A stretch of DNA of 64,000 bases, taken from positions 620,001 to 684,000 of the forward strand of contig NZ_BMRF01000001.1 in the NCBI RefSeq assembly GCF_014648495.1, written 5' to 3'. The notes under the pieces were generated by a model. The model was not told the origin of the DNA. It did not search any database and saw only the letters and a program-made list of their open reading frames with translations. This document shows positions 37,805 to 45,298 of the stretch, piece by piece. The first letter of the stretch is position 1; each line of letters opens with the position of its first letter. This DNA is from Actinomadura cremea. Lineage in GTDB: Bacteria; Actinomycetota; Actinomycetes; Streptosporangiales; Streptosporangiaceae. The translations under genes and the position numbers were made by a program.

Positions 37805-39370
37805 CTACGCGGGGGCGCCGAACCAGCGGCGGACGGCCGCGTCCAGTCCGTCCAGCTCCGCCGCCGTGGGGCGCGGTGAGGACGACGCCCACGCGACGTA
37901 GGAGTCCGGGCGGATCAGCACGGCGGTGACGTCGGACGGACCCGTGGCGGAGACGACGTCCACCCGGTCCGTCCGGTCCGTCCAGTCCGTCCGGTCGCCC
38001 GCGGCCCCGCCCACGACCCCGGCCGGGGAACCGTCCCCGGTGAGGTCGATCAGCAGCGGGCGTCCCGTCCGGGTCAGCTCCGCGAGCCGGGCCGGGCCCT
38101 CCGGCGTGCGCAGGTCCAGATCGGGGGCGCAGCGGCCGACCAGCGGATGCGGGTCCCGCACCCCCATGTCGTACCGGACGTCCGTGCCCGCGATCAGGTC
38201 GGCGACCCGCCGCACGGCCGCCGGGTCCTCGAGCAGCTCGCCGAACAGCTCGCGCAGCCCGGACACGTCGTCGCCCGGCGCGAGCAGCGCCCCCGTCGCC
38301 CGCGCGTACATGTCGACGCGCCGCGCCGCGGGCCGCCGCTCCGCGTCGTAGCTGTCGAGCAGCCCGGCGGGCGCGTCGCCCCGCAGGTCCGCCGCGAGCT
38401 TCCACCCGAGGTTCAGCGCGTCCTGCATGCCGAGGTTGAGGCCCTGGCCGCCCGCCGGATCGACGTGCGCGGCGTCCCCGAGCAGGAACACCCGCCCGTC
38501 CCGGAACCGCTCCGCGCGCCGGTTGCTGCCGCCCGTCAGCCGCCGCAGCGCGTGCGGCCCGTCCCCGTCCGGCGGGCCGATCGGCACGTCGACGCCCAGC
38601 ACCCGGCGGACGCTGTCGCGCAGCTCGTCCAGCGTCATCGGCGCGTCCGGGCCCGGCCGGTCCCACTCCATGGTGGCGATCGTGGGCGGACGCCCCGGAA
38701 GCGGCGCGAACGAGAACCCGCCGTGTTCGGTGCGCTCCCCGAGGAACGGCAGGACGAGCCCGAACCCCGGCACGTCCAGGCCGCCCGAGGACGGGTCGAT
38801 CCACTCGCCGGACACCGTGACCTCGCCCCACCGGCGGGTGATCCGGTCGTAGCTCACACCCGGGAAGCCGATGCCGCACAGCTTGCGCGTCGCGCTGTGC
38901 CCGCCGTCCGCCCCGACGAGGTACCGCGCCGCGATCCGGTACGTCCCGGCGGGCCCGTCCACGTCGGCGAGCACCGCGCCGCCGTCCTGCTTCAGACCCG
39001 CGAGCGCGTGCCCGTACCGGACGTCCGCGCCCAGTTCGGCCGCGCGCTCCGCGAGGACCCGGACGAGGCGCGGCTGCGGCACCGGCAGGGTGTGGACCGG
39101 GCTCTGGTCGAGCATGCCGAGGTTCAGCGGCAGCGCGGCGAACATGTAGTAGGGCGTCGGCTCCGGGTGCGGCCGTCCGGCGAGGCGCTCGTACAGGCCG
39201 CGCCGGTCGACCATCCGCACGACCTGGCCCACCAGGCCGTTCGCCTTGGGCTCGTCCCTCGGGCCCGGCTCCCGCTCCAGGACGACCGCCCGGATCCCGG
39301 CCAGGCCGAGCTCGCAGGCCAGCATCAGCCCGTTCGGGCCCGCTCCGACGATGACGACGTCCGCGTCCAT
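37805..39370 (-). CDS. FAD-dependent aromatic monooxygenase (PheA/TfdB family)
   Basis: A 521-residue flavoprotein hydroxylase. It has the N-terminal FAD motif VVIVGAGPNGLMLACELGLAG and the middle motif AARYLVGADGGHSATRKL. The ribose-binding motif is RVFLLGDAAHVDPAGGQGLN, and a C-terminal thioredoxin-like domain starts near 405. This layout matches phenol, rifampicin and polyketide hydroxylases that insert one oxygen using NAD(P)H. A short Asp/Thr/Arg repeat near residue 465 (from 37961-37992) looks like a slippage insertion. The ATG at 39370 has GGAAGG upstream. It lies 14 bp downstream of a TetR gene and is probably regulated by it. Confidence 0.92.
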   Translation of the reverse strand: MDADVVIVGAGPNGLMLACELGLAGIRAVVLEREPGPRDEPKANGLVGQVVRMVDRRGLYERLAGRPHPEPTPYYMFAALPLNLGMLDQSPVHTLPVPQPRLVRVLAERAAELGADVRYGHALAGLKQDGGAVLADVDGPAGTYRIAARYLVGADGGHSATRKLCGIGFPGVSYDRITRRWGEVTVSGEWIDPSSGGLDVPGFGLVLPFLGERTEHGGFSFAPLPGRPPTIATMEWDRPGPDAPMTLDELRDSVRRVLGVDVPIGPPDGDGPHALRRLTGGSNRRAERFRDGRVFLLGDAAHVDPAGGQGLNLGMQDALNLGWKLAADLRGDAPAGLLDSYDAERRPAARRVDMYARATGALLAPGDDVSGLRELFGELLEDPAAVRRVADLIAGTDVRYDMGVRDPHPLVGRCAPDLDLRTPEGPARLAELTRTGRPLLIDLTGDGSPAGVVGGAAGDRTDWTDRTDRVDVVSATGPSDVTAVLIRPDSYVAWASSSPRPTAAELDGLDAAVRRWFGAPA

Positions 39371-39384
39371 GGGATTCCTTCCGT

Positions 39385-40035
39385 TCACGGGGTGGGGAGG
39401 CCGGCGGTGAGCCGGTCGAGGGCCTCGCGCAGGACCGGGCCCGCCGGGGCGGCCGGGTCGCCGCGCAGCGAGTGCACGATGGCCGCGCCGACCGCGGCGC
39501 CGAGCACCGCCGCCGCCAGGCCCGGGTACAGGTCGCGGTCGGCGTCGGTCCCGGTCCGCTCGGCGATCGCGGCGGCCAGCTCGACCTCCCCGGCGGCGTG
39601 CGCCCGGGCCATCTCGCCCGCGAGCACCGGTTCGCTGAGCAGCAGCCGGACCCCGTCCGCCCTCCGCCGCAGCCCCTCGGCGTCCGCGCCGTCCGGCGGG
39701 CGGTGGTCCTGCGGGGAGGCGAACTGCTCCTGGACGGCCGCGCCGATGGCGTCCCACAGGGGTTCGTCCGCCGGGCGGGCGCGCAGGCCGTTCGCGACCC
39801 GGCGCATCCGGTCGACGTGCCGGGCGGCGACGGCCTCGGCCTTGCCGGAGAAGTAGTTGCGGAAGGTGCGGACGGACACGTTCGCCGCCGCCGCGATGTC
39901 CTCGATCGTCACCGCGCTCCACCCCCGCTCGATGATCAGGCCGATCGCCGCCGCGCTCAGCGCGTCCCGCGTCTCCCGCTTCTTGCGCTCCCGCAGGCCC
40001 GTCGCGCGCCCGCCGTCGTCCTCGTCCGTGGTCAT
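39385..40035 (-). CDS. TetR-family transcriptional regulator
   Basis: A 216-residue TetR protein with the helix-turn-helix at about 15-65: GLIIERGWSAVTIEDIAAAA, then NVSVRTFRNYFSGKAEA. The C-terminal domain is divergent. It precedes the FAD monooxygenase gene, and a 40-bp palindrome lies 17 bp upstream of its start. That strongly suggests autorepression of a TetR-monooxygenase operon relieved by the aromatic substrate (inference). Confidence 0.92.
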   Translation of the reverse strand: MTTDEDDGGRATGLRERKKRETRDALSAAAIGLIIERGWSAVTIEDIAAAANVSVRTFRNYFSGKAEAVAARHVDRMRRVANGLRARPADEPLWDAIGAAVQEQFASPQDHRPPDGADAEGLRRRADGVRLLLSEPVLAGEMARAHAAGEVELAAAIAERTGTDADRDLYPGLAAAVLGAAVGAAIVHSLRGDPAAPAGPVLREALDRLTAGLPTP

Positions 40036-40051
40036 GCGCCCACCATAACCA

Positions 40052-40091
40052 AAACTTGCCGGTCCGGTAAATATGCCGGATCGGCAAGTTT
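40052..40091. promoter_or_regulatory. 40-bp palindromic operator, possibly also a terminator
   Basis: Arms AAACTTGCCGGTCCGG (40052-40067) and CCGGATCGGCAAGTTT (40076-40091) are complementary with one mismatch, around an 8-nt A/T-rich centre. It lies 17 bp upstream of the TetR start and 9 bp downstream of the esterase stop. TetR repressors bind palindromes of this type. Read on the minus strand, the stem is followed by TTTTGG, so it may also end the esterase transcript. Confidence 0.7.
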
Positions 40092-40099
40092 GGCGCGGC

Positions 40100-41653
40100 T
40101 CAGCGCTCGCCGCGGCTCCAGAAGCCGTACCGGTGGTCGTTCTCGAAGTCGGCCCGCCCCCAGGTCCCCGAGGTCAGGGACTGGACGTACCGGCCCGACC
40201 GGCCCCGGTCGTCGCGCAGGCGCGGCCAGGACGCCTCGCCGCCGCCGTTCGGGTCGCCGGTCGCGGCGAAGCGCGTCCAGGCGCCGATCATCCGGTCGCC
40301 GAGGGCGGTCTGCCCGGGGGTGAGCTTCTCGAACAGGGGCAGGTCGAAGAGGTACGCCAGCTCGGACATGTGCTGGGCGGCGGCCGGGAAGCTCGGCTCG
40401 GGCGTGCCCGCGTACCAGGGCGTGTCCCGCTCAGCGAACTCGTACATCCGGACGGACGTCCGGCGCGACAGCGCGCGGGCCGTGTCGAGCGTCGGCGCCG
40501 ACCACGTCGCGTCGGTCTTCACCCGTGCCAGGGCCCGGCCGGCCGAGTCGCCCAGCGGGTAGCGGCGCAGGACGGCGTCGGCGCGGCGGCCGTACTCCTT
40601 CCGGATCGTCCGCTCGGCCTCCTCGTCCGCCATCGGCTTCCCGGTCGCCAGCTCCTGCCCGAGGACCATCCCGTTCTCCTCGTCGTGGTCGACGCCGATG
40701 AGCACGGGGACGCGGTTGAACCGGCCCTGGCGGAACGCCTCGTCCACCGGGAGCGGCAGGTCGGGCGTGCCGCTGATCGGGCGCGGCTCCCGCTCCGTCC
40801 CGTAGGCGGCCAGCAGATCCTCCATGGACGTCTCGCGCAGGCAGCGGGCCACGTCGCCGCCGTCCGGGCAGCCCTTGGTCAGCTCCTCGATCACCGTCTC
40901 GCTGTCGGCGAGGGCCTCCGCCCGGGTGCGGGACGCGTTGCCCGGGGTCCCGCAGGGCGCGCTCTGGATGATCGCCTTGTGGAACAGCCCCGCCGACGAC
41001 GGGGACGCGAGATGACCGCAGACGCCGAACCCGCCGCCGGACTCGCCCATGATCGTCACGTTGCGCGCGTCCCCGCCGAACGCGCCGATGTTCTGCCGCA
41101 CCCAGCGCAGCGCCGCGCGCTGGTCGTCCAGCGCGAGGCTCCCCGACTCCGGCAGGGACGGGTGCGCCAGGAAGCTCGTGACGCCCAGCCGGTAGTTCAG
41201 CGACACGACCACGGCGCCGCCCGCCGCGAGCCGGTCGGGACCGTACAGGTCCCCCATCCCGAACATCATGCTTCCGCCGTGGATCCACACGATCACCGGC
41301 AGCTTCCCGTGTCTCCCGTGCGCGGCGACCGGGGCGGTGACGTTGACGTTGAGGCAGTCCTCGTCGGTGCTGTACCTGCCGATCGGCAGGCCGGCGGGCT
41401 GCGCGCACACCTTGCCGGGCTCGGCGGCGTCCCGCACGCCCGTCCAGGCGGGGACGGGACGCGGCGCGGCGAAGCGCTCGGCCGTGGCGTACGGGATCCC
41501 CTGGAAGGACCGCACCTTCTCGCCGACGGTTCCGCGCACGGCCCCCTGCGGAGTGGCCACCACCGCGGGGTCGGTCGCCGCGTGGGCGGTCGCGGCCGGT
41601 GCGAACGGGGCCAGCAGTGCGAGGCCCAGAGCCGTCGCCGAGAGCTTCTTCAT
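40100..41653 (-). CDS. Secreted type-B carboxylesterase
   Basis: A 517-residue exported esterase. Residues 1-25 are a signal peptide (LSATALGLALLAPFAPAATA). Family motifs follow: VRSFQGIPYATAERFAAP, the disulfide segment EDCLNVNVTAP, the oxyanion VIVWIHGGSMMFG, and the nucleophile in TIMGESGGGFG. Glu is in DHDEENGMVLG, but the canonical GxxHxxDLxxVF region reads QHMSELAYLFDLPLF, which still supplies a His. It hydrolyses carboxylic esters outside the cell. The ATG at 41653 has GGAGACGG upstream. It is divergent from a TetR gene with a repeated operator between them. Confidence 0.92.
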   Translation of the reverse strand: MKKLSATALGLALLAPFAPAATAHAATDPAVVATPQGAVRGTVGEKVRSFQGIPYATAERFAAPRPVPAWTGVRDAAEPGKVCAQPAGLPIGRYSTDEDCLNVNVTAPVAAHGRHGKLPVIVWIHGGSMMFGMGDLYGPDRLAAGGAVVVSLNYRLGVTSFLAHPSLPESGSLALDDQRAALRWVRQNIGAFGGDARNVTIMGESGGGFGVCGHLASPSSAGLFHKAIIQSAPCGTPGNASRTRAEALADSETVIEELTKGCPDGGDVARCLRETSMEDLLAAYGTEREPRPISGTPDLPLPVDEAFRQGRFNRVPVLIGVDHDEENGMVLGQELATGKPMADEEAERTIRKEYGRRADAVLRRYPLGDSAGRALARVKTDATWSAPTLDTARALSRRTSVRMYEFAERDTPWYAGTPEPSFPAAAQHMSELAYLFDLPLFEKLTPGQTALGDRMIGAWTRFAATGDPNGGGEASWPRLRDDRGRSGRYVQSLTSGTWGRADFENDHRYGFWSRGER

Positions 41654-41700
41654 GTCCGTCTCCTGTCGATCAAGGCGTTGGACGGGACTCTGACCGCGAC

Positions 41701-41755
41701 TTGCACGATCGTGCAATACGATCGTACAAAACAGTCGCGCAAAACGATCGTGCAA
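41701..41755. promoter_or_regulatory. Four 13-bp-spaced operator repeats between esterase and TetR
   Basis: The motif ACGATCGTGCAA occurs at 41705-41716 and 41744-41755. A variant ACGATCGTACAA is at 41718-41729 and a weak copy ACAGTCGCGCAA is at 41731-41742, an exact 13-bp period. The first copy is part of the perfect palindrome TTGCACGATCGTGCAA at 41701-41716. TACGCT at 41764-41769, 7 bp before the TetR ATG, looks like a -10, which would make the TetR mRNA leaderless. Both divergent promoters are covered. Confidence 0.75.
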
Positions 41756-41776
41756 GATGCTGGTACGCTCCCGCGC

Positions 41777-42355
41777 ATGGGAAACCGGGAGGACCTGCTG
41801 GCGGGCGCGAAGCGGTGCCTGCGCGAGAAGGGCTACGACCGCACCAGCGTTCGCGACATCGCCACCGCCGCCGGCGTGAGCACCGCCGCGATCGGCTACC
41901 ACTACGGCTCGCGCGAGGCGCTGCTCGACCAGGCGCTGTTCGAGCTCCTGGACGAGTGGGGCGACGGCCTCGGCCGCGCCCTGGCGCCCGAGGCGGGCGA
42001 CGACGCGGCGGCCGGGTTCGCGCGCATGTGGGACGGGCTCATCGCGCAGTTCGCCGAGCACCCCGACCTCTGGGTGGCCAGCGTGGAGCTGTTCCTGCAG
42101 GCGCAGCGGCAGCCCGCGCTGCGCGCCCGGCTGGCGGACGGCGTCCGCGAAGGCCGGCGCGGCATGGCCGCGATCCTGCAGAGCGTCCCCGAGGAGGCGG
42201 TCTCGGACCGCGCGGTCCGCACGCTCGGCATGACGCAGACGGCGCTGATGTCGGGCGTGATGATCCAGGCGCTCAGCGATCCGGAGAACGCGCCCACCTC
42301 GGCCGAGGTGCTCGAAGGGCTACGGGCGCTGGCGCGGATCGCGGGCCCCGCCTGA
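41777..42355 (+). CDS. TetR-family transcriptional regulator
   Basis: A 192-residue TetR repressor. The helix-turn-helix at about 6-52 reads GAKRCLREKGYDRTSVRDIA, then GVSTAAIGYHYGSREALLDQ. A Gly-rich C-terminal TetR domain follows (LGMTQTALMSGVMIQALSDP). There is no Shine-Dalgarno before the ATG, and a -10-like hexamer ends 7 bp upstream, so a leaderless mRNA is likely. It is divergent from the carboxylesterase gene and presumably represses it through the 13-bp-spaced repeats. Confidence 0.92.
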   Translation: MGNREDLLAGAKRCLREKGYDRTSVRDIATAAGVSTAAIGYHYGSREALLDQALFELLDEWGDGLGRALAPEAGDDAAAGFARMWDGLIAQFAEHPDLWVASVELFLQAQRQPALRARLADGVREGRRGMAAILQSVPEEAVSDRAVRTLGMTQTALMSGVMIQALSDPENAPTSAEVLEGLRALARIAGPA

Positions 42356-42383
42356 CGGGCGGGACCGGGCGGCCCGGCGGGCC

Positions 42384-42410
42384 GCGCCGTCCGCGCCGTC
42401 CGCGCCGTCC
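42384..42410. repeat. Triplicated 9-bp repeat
   Basis: Three exact copies of GCGCCGTCC stand in the 62-bp convergent gap between the TetR and CBM2-like genes. No coding or operator role is apparent. Confidence 0.7.
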
Positions 42411-42417
42411 GCGCGCG

Positions 42418-43125
42418 TCATCCGCAGCGGCGTCCGTCCAGGCTGCAGTGGTCGGGGGAGGACGCGTCGCCCGCGGCCTGGAACGTCACGGTGGCGCTGG
42501 CTCCGGGCGGCAGGACGCCGAGCCGTGCGACGACGTTCCCGCCGGACCACTCGCTCGGGACGCCCCAGGCGGACGTGATGCGGACGCCTCGGCCGTAGCC
42601 GAACACGAGGTTCCCGGCCTCGACGGATCGTCCGCCGCGGTTGGTGACGGTGATGGCGCCGATGAAGTTCGAGCCCCAGTCGCCCCGGGTGCTGTAGCCG
42701 GTCCGCAGCCCGCGCTCCCGGCCCCACCGGTCGTCATCGTCGCGGTCGTCGCGGCCGCGCCCGCGCCACCGGTCGCCGTCGTCCCGGTCCGGGGTCGCGG
42801 ACGCCTCCGTGGTCGGGGTCTCCTCGGGGGAACCGGACGGGGTCGGGGACGGCACGGAGTCCGAGGCGACCGGGGCGCTCGGCCGTCGCGAGGGACTGGA
42901 CGGGCGAGTCGGTTCGGGGACCGCGCAGTCCGGCGCGCATCCGGCGGCACGGGGTTCGGGGGGAGACTCGTTGAGCAGCGCCCAGCCGACGAGGGAACCG
43001 CCGACCAGGACGACCGCGACCACGGCGGCGGTCAGGTACCGTCCGCGTCCCGCCGCCGGCGGCTTCTCCGGCGAGCGGTGCCGTCCGGGCGGACGGCCGG
43101 GACCGTCCGCGTCCCGCCGCTCCAT
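42418..43125 (-). CDS. Membrane-anchored protein with CBM2-like domain
   Basis: A 235-residue surface protein. A basic cytoplasmic N-terminus precedes one membrane span (about 32-52, LTAAVVAVVLVGGSLVGWAL). Then comes a Pro/Ser/Thr linker (to about 110) and an Asp/Arg-rich patch (DRDDGDRWRGRGRDDRDDDD). The C-terminal domain reads GYSTRGDWGSNFIGAITVTN, then NLVFGYGRGVRITSAWGVP and FQAAGDASSPDHCSLDGRRC. This follows carbohydrate-binding family 2 (cellulose or chitin binding), including the conserved Trp residues. There is no catalytic domain. The ATG at 43125 is preferred; an upstream in-frame ATG gives an unlikely extension. Confidence 0.75.
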   Translation of the reverse strand: MERRDADGPGRPPGRHRSPEKPPAAGRGRYLTAAVVAVVLVGGSLVGWALLNESPPEPRAAGCAPDCAVPEPTRPSSPSRRPSAPVASDSVPSPTPSGSPEETPTTEASATPDRDDGDRWRGRGRDDRDDDDRWGRERGLRTGYSTRGDWGSNFIGAITVTNRGGRSVEAGNLVFGYGRGVRITSAWGVPSEWSGGNVVARLGVLPPGASATVTFQAAGDASSPDHCSLDGRRCG

Positions 43126-43247
43126 CACGTGCTTCCCTGCATGACCTGCCCCATGATCGGCGATCCAACCAGAAAGGCCGGCCTTTCGCACGGGTCCGTC
43201 GCGCCCCTTCGGTAAGGTGACCCCGAACGCGTCACTCGGGGGGCGAG

Positions 43248-43712
43248 ATGCACATCGTCGTGGACGATCTGGCGGGGCCGCAGATCGCCGAGTTCCTGGC
43301 GGGGCACGTCCGGGAAATGCGGGCGATCACACCTCCGGAGAGCAAGCACGCGCTCGATATCGACGCTCTCCGTCGACCGGGCGTCACTTTCTGGTCCGTG
43401 CTGGACGCCCAGGTCATCGTGGGCTGCGGGGCGCTGTCGCGGCTGGACGGCGAGCACGCGGAACTGAAGTCGATGCGCACGGCGCCGCGGCGTAAACGGA
43501 GCGGAGTCGCGTCGCTGCTGCTGTCGCACATCATCGGCGAGGCCGAACGGATGGGATTCGCGCGGGTGAGTCTCGAGACCGGTTCGGCCGCCTTCTTCGA
43601 ACCGGCGAGAAAGCTCTACGAAAAGTTCGGGTTCGACTACTGCGAGCCATTCGGTGACTACCGTCTCGATCCGCACAGCGTCTTCATGACGAGGACGCTG
43701 CGAAACGCTTGA
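43248..43712 (+). CDS. GNAT-family N-acetyltransferase
   Basis: A 154-residue acetyltransferase. The acetyl-CoA loop reads APRRKRSGVASLLLSHIIGE (the R/Q-x-x-G-x-A/G signature), preceded by strand AELKSMRTAPR and followed by FARVSLETGSAAFFEPARKL and YEKFGFDYCEPFGDY. The form resembles PhnO/YjgM-like GNAT proteins that modify small molecules. A GGGGGG tract sits 7-12 bp upstream of the ATG. It is a single gene on the plus strand; the substrate is unknown. Confidence 0.9.
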   Translation: MHIVVDDLAGPQIAEFLAGHVREMRAITPPESKHALDIDALRRPGVTFWSVLDAQVIVGCGALSRLDGEHAELKSMRTAPRRKRSGVASLLLSHIIGEAERMGFARVSLETGSAAFFEPARKLYEKFGFDYCEPFGDYRLDPHSVFMTRTLRNA

Positions 43713-43756
43713 CCTTCGAGCCGGGGCGAAGGTCGAGCACCGGCGGCATGGGCACG

Positions 43757-44192
43757 ATGCGGATCTCGCGGCTCGCCGAACGGACCGGCGTCCCGGCGTC
43801 CCGGCGACCCGGCTGCGGTACTACGAGGGCGCGGGCCTGCTCCCCGCCGAACGCACCCCCGCCGGTTACCGGACGTACGGGGACGGCGCGGTGCGGCGGC
43901 TCGCGTTCATCGGCACCCTGACCGGGGACGGGACGGCCGAGCGCGCCGCGGAGTGGCGGCGGGTCACCGCGGACGGCCGGGTGGAGCGGGTGCCCGGCGG
44001 GGTGCGGCTGGCGCCGCCTGCGGAGAGCGGGCCGCCGAGACCGCCGCCCTGGCCGCCGCCCTGGCCGCCGCCGAGCAGGAGTGCCGCCCCTTCTTCGGCT
44101 TCCGTCTCCACTTCGACGGGCCGGTCGTGCACCTGGACGTCCGAGCCCCAGGGGACGCGGCACCGATCGTCGACGCGCTCTTCACCACCTGA
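43757..44192 (+). pseudogene. MerR-family regulator, decayed by frameshifts and internal deletion
   Basis: Frame by frame, a MerR protein can be followed. MRISRLAERTGVPAS starts at 43757. The frame then shifts near 43800-43812 to RLRYYEGAGLLPAERTPAGY and GDGAVRRLAFIGT. The text jumps straight to LTGDGTAERAAEWRRVTADG, so about 70-80 residues of the coiled coil and middle part are missing. After another shift near 44025 it ends ETAALAAALAAAEQECRPFF and VVHLDVRAPGDAAPIVDALF with the stop at 44190-44192. This start and end match one family of actinobacterial MerR regulators. Two frameshifts plus a deletion make function very unlikely. Confidence 0.75.
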
Positions 44193-44269
44193 GGCACCCC
44201 GTAGACCGAGCCGGTCCGCGAGCGGGGTGTCCGTAGGGTGAGGTGTTCGCTACCCGAGGAGTCCTCGCC

Positions 44270-44605
44270 GTGCTGGTCGCCCGCTCGATCGTGCTGTTCG
44301 TCCTCGCGGCCGTGCTGGAGATCGGCGGGGCGTGGCTGGTCTGGCAGGGGGTGCGGGAGCACCGGGGCCTGGCCTGGATCGGTGCGGGCGTCATCGCGCT
44401 GGGGGCGTACGGGTTCGTGGCGACGCTCCAGCCGGACGCGCACTTCGGGCGGGTGCTGGCCGCGTACGGGGGAATCTTCGTCGCCGGGTCGATCGTCTGG
44501 GGGGTCGTCGCGGACGGCTACCGCCCCGACCGGTTCGACATCGCCGGGGCGCTGGTGTGCCTCGCCGGGATGGCCGTGATCATGTACGCGCCGCGCGGGC
44601 ACTGA
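44270..44605 (+). CDS. YnfA/UPF0060-family small membrane protein
   Basis: A 111-residue protein with four membrane spans and the family segments [40 protein letters not shown] and [23 protein letters not shown]0060 proteins resemble SMR-type transporters, and drug efflux has been proposed for some. The GTG at 44270 is chosen for family length and because GAGGAG lies about 9 nt upstream; a GTG at 44243 would add nine residues. It is the only gene in this plus-strand stretch between the MerR remnant and the PadR operon. Confidence 0.9.
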   Translation: MLVARSIVLFVLAAVLEIGGAWLVWQGVREHRGLAWIGAGVIALGAYGFVATLQPDAHFGRVLAAYGGIFVAGSIVWGVVADGYRPDRFDIAGALVCLAGMAVIMYAPRGH

Positions 44606-44650
44606 ACCGCCGCGCGCGGTGCGCGGCCATAGGCGGCCACATAGTTGATG

Positions 44651-44676
44651 CTGACTAATCAAGGCTTGATAATCAG
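44651..44676. promoter_or_regulatory. PadR-type operator candidate
   Basis: An imperfect palindrome centred on ATCAA-GGC-TTGAT (44658-44670), extended outward by CTGA and TCAG to 44651-44676. It lies 25 bp upstream of the PadR start in a locally AT-rich stretch. It is a likely autoregulatory site for the PadR-monooxygenase operon. Confidence 0.6.
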
Positions 44677-44701
44677 AGTCGGCTAGGAAGGGAGGCGTGC
44701 C

Positions 44702-45298
44702 GTGGCACAACGCCGCAAGGTGGGCAATCCGCTGGCGCTGGCGGTGCTCGCCTGGCTGATGCTGGAGCCGATGCACCCGTACGAGCTGGGCCGGCGGCTC
44801 GAGGAGAGCGAGCAGGACCGCAGCATCAACTACAACCGGGGCTCGCTGTACATGGTGGTGAAGCAGCTCGCGAAGGCCGGGTTCGTCGCCGCGCAGGAGA
44901 CGGTCCGCGACACGCAGCGTCCGGAGCGCACGGTGTACGCGCTGACCGGCGCCGGGCGTGCCGAGCTGTACGACTGGCTGGGCGAGCTGGTGGCCCGGCC
45001 CCGCGACGAGTACCCGCACTTCGGGGTGGCGCTGTCGCTGCTGAGCGTGCTCTCCCCCGAGCGGGCGGTCGCGCTGCTGGAGGCCCGGTCGGGCGCGCTG
45101 GCCGGGTTGCTGGAGGAGACCCGCGACCGGGTCGAGGGCGCCGCCGGCAAGGGCGTCGCGTGGGTGTTCCTGGTGGAGGAGCACTACCGGATCGCGCAAC
45201 TGGAGGCCGAGAGCCGATTCGTCGCCGAGCTGGTCGAACGGCTGGGGCGGCCCGACTACATCCGTACCTGGCACGAGACGTTCGGGAGCAGGACATGA
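44702..45298 (+). CDS. PadR-family transcriptional regulator
   Basis: A 198-residue PadR repressor. The winged helix at about 9-85 reads PLALAVLAWLMLEPMHPYEL, then SINYNRGSLYMVVKQLAKAG and RTVYALTGAGRAELYDWL. The C-terminal helical dimer domain (Vir_act_alpha_C type) follows. It starts with GTG at 44702 after GGGAGG. Its TGA overlaps the ATG of the FAD monooxygenase (ATGA), so it directly precedes and probably controls that enzyme through the palindrome upstream. Confidence 0.93.
   Translation: MAQRRKVGNPLALAVLAWLMLEPMHPYELGRRLEESEQDRSINYNRGSLYMVVKQLAKAGFVAAQETVRDTQRPERTVYALTGAGRAELYDWLGELVARPRDEYPHFGVALSLLSVLSPERAVALLEARSGALAGLLEETRDRVEGAAGKGVAWVFLVEEHYRIAQLEAESRFVAELVERLGRPDYIRTWHETFGSRT

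Noticed and set aside
43964-45274. 436-codon minus-strand frame opposite the YnfA-like and PadR genes
   Set aside because: Antisense to two recognisable families; no motifs of its own.
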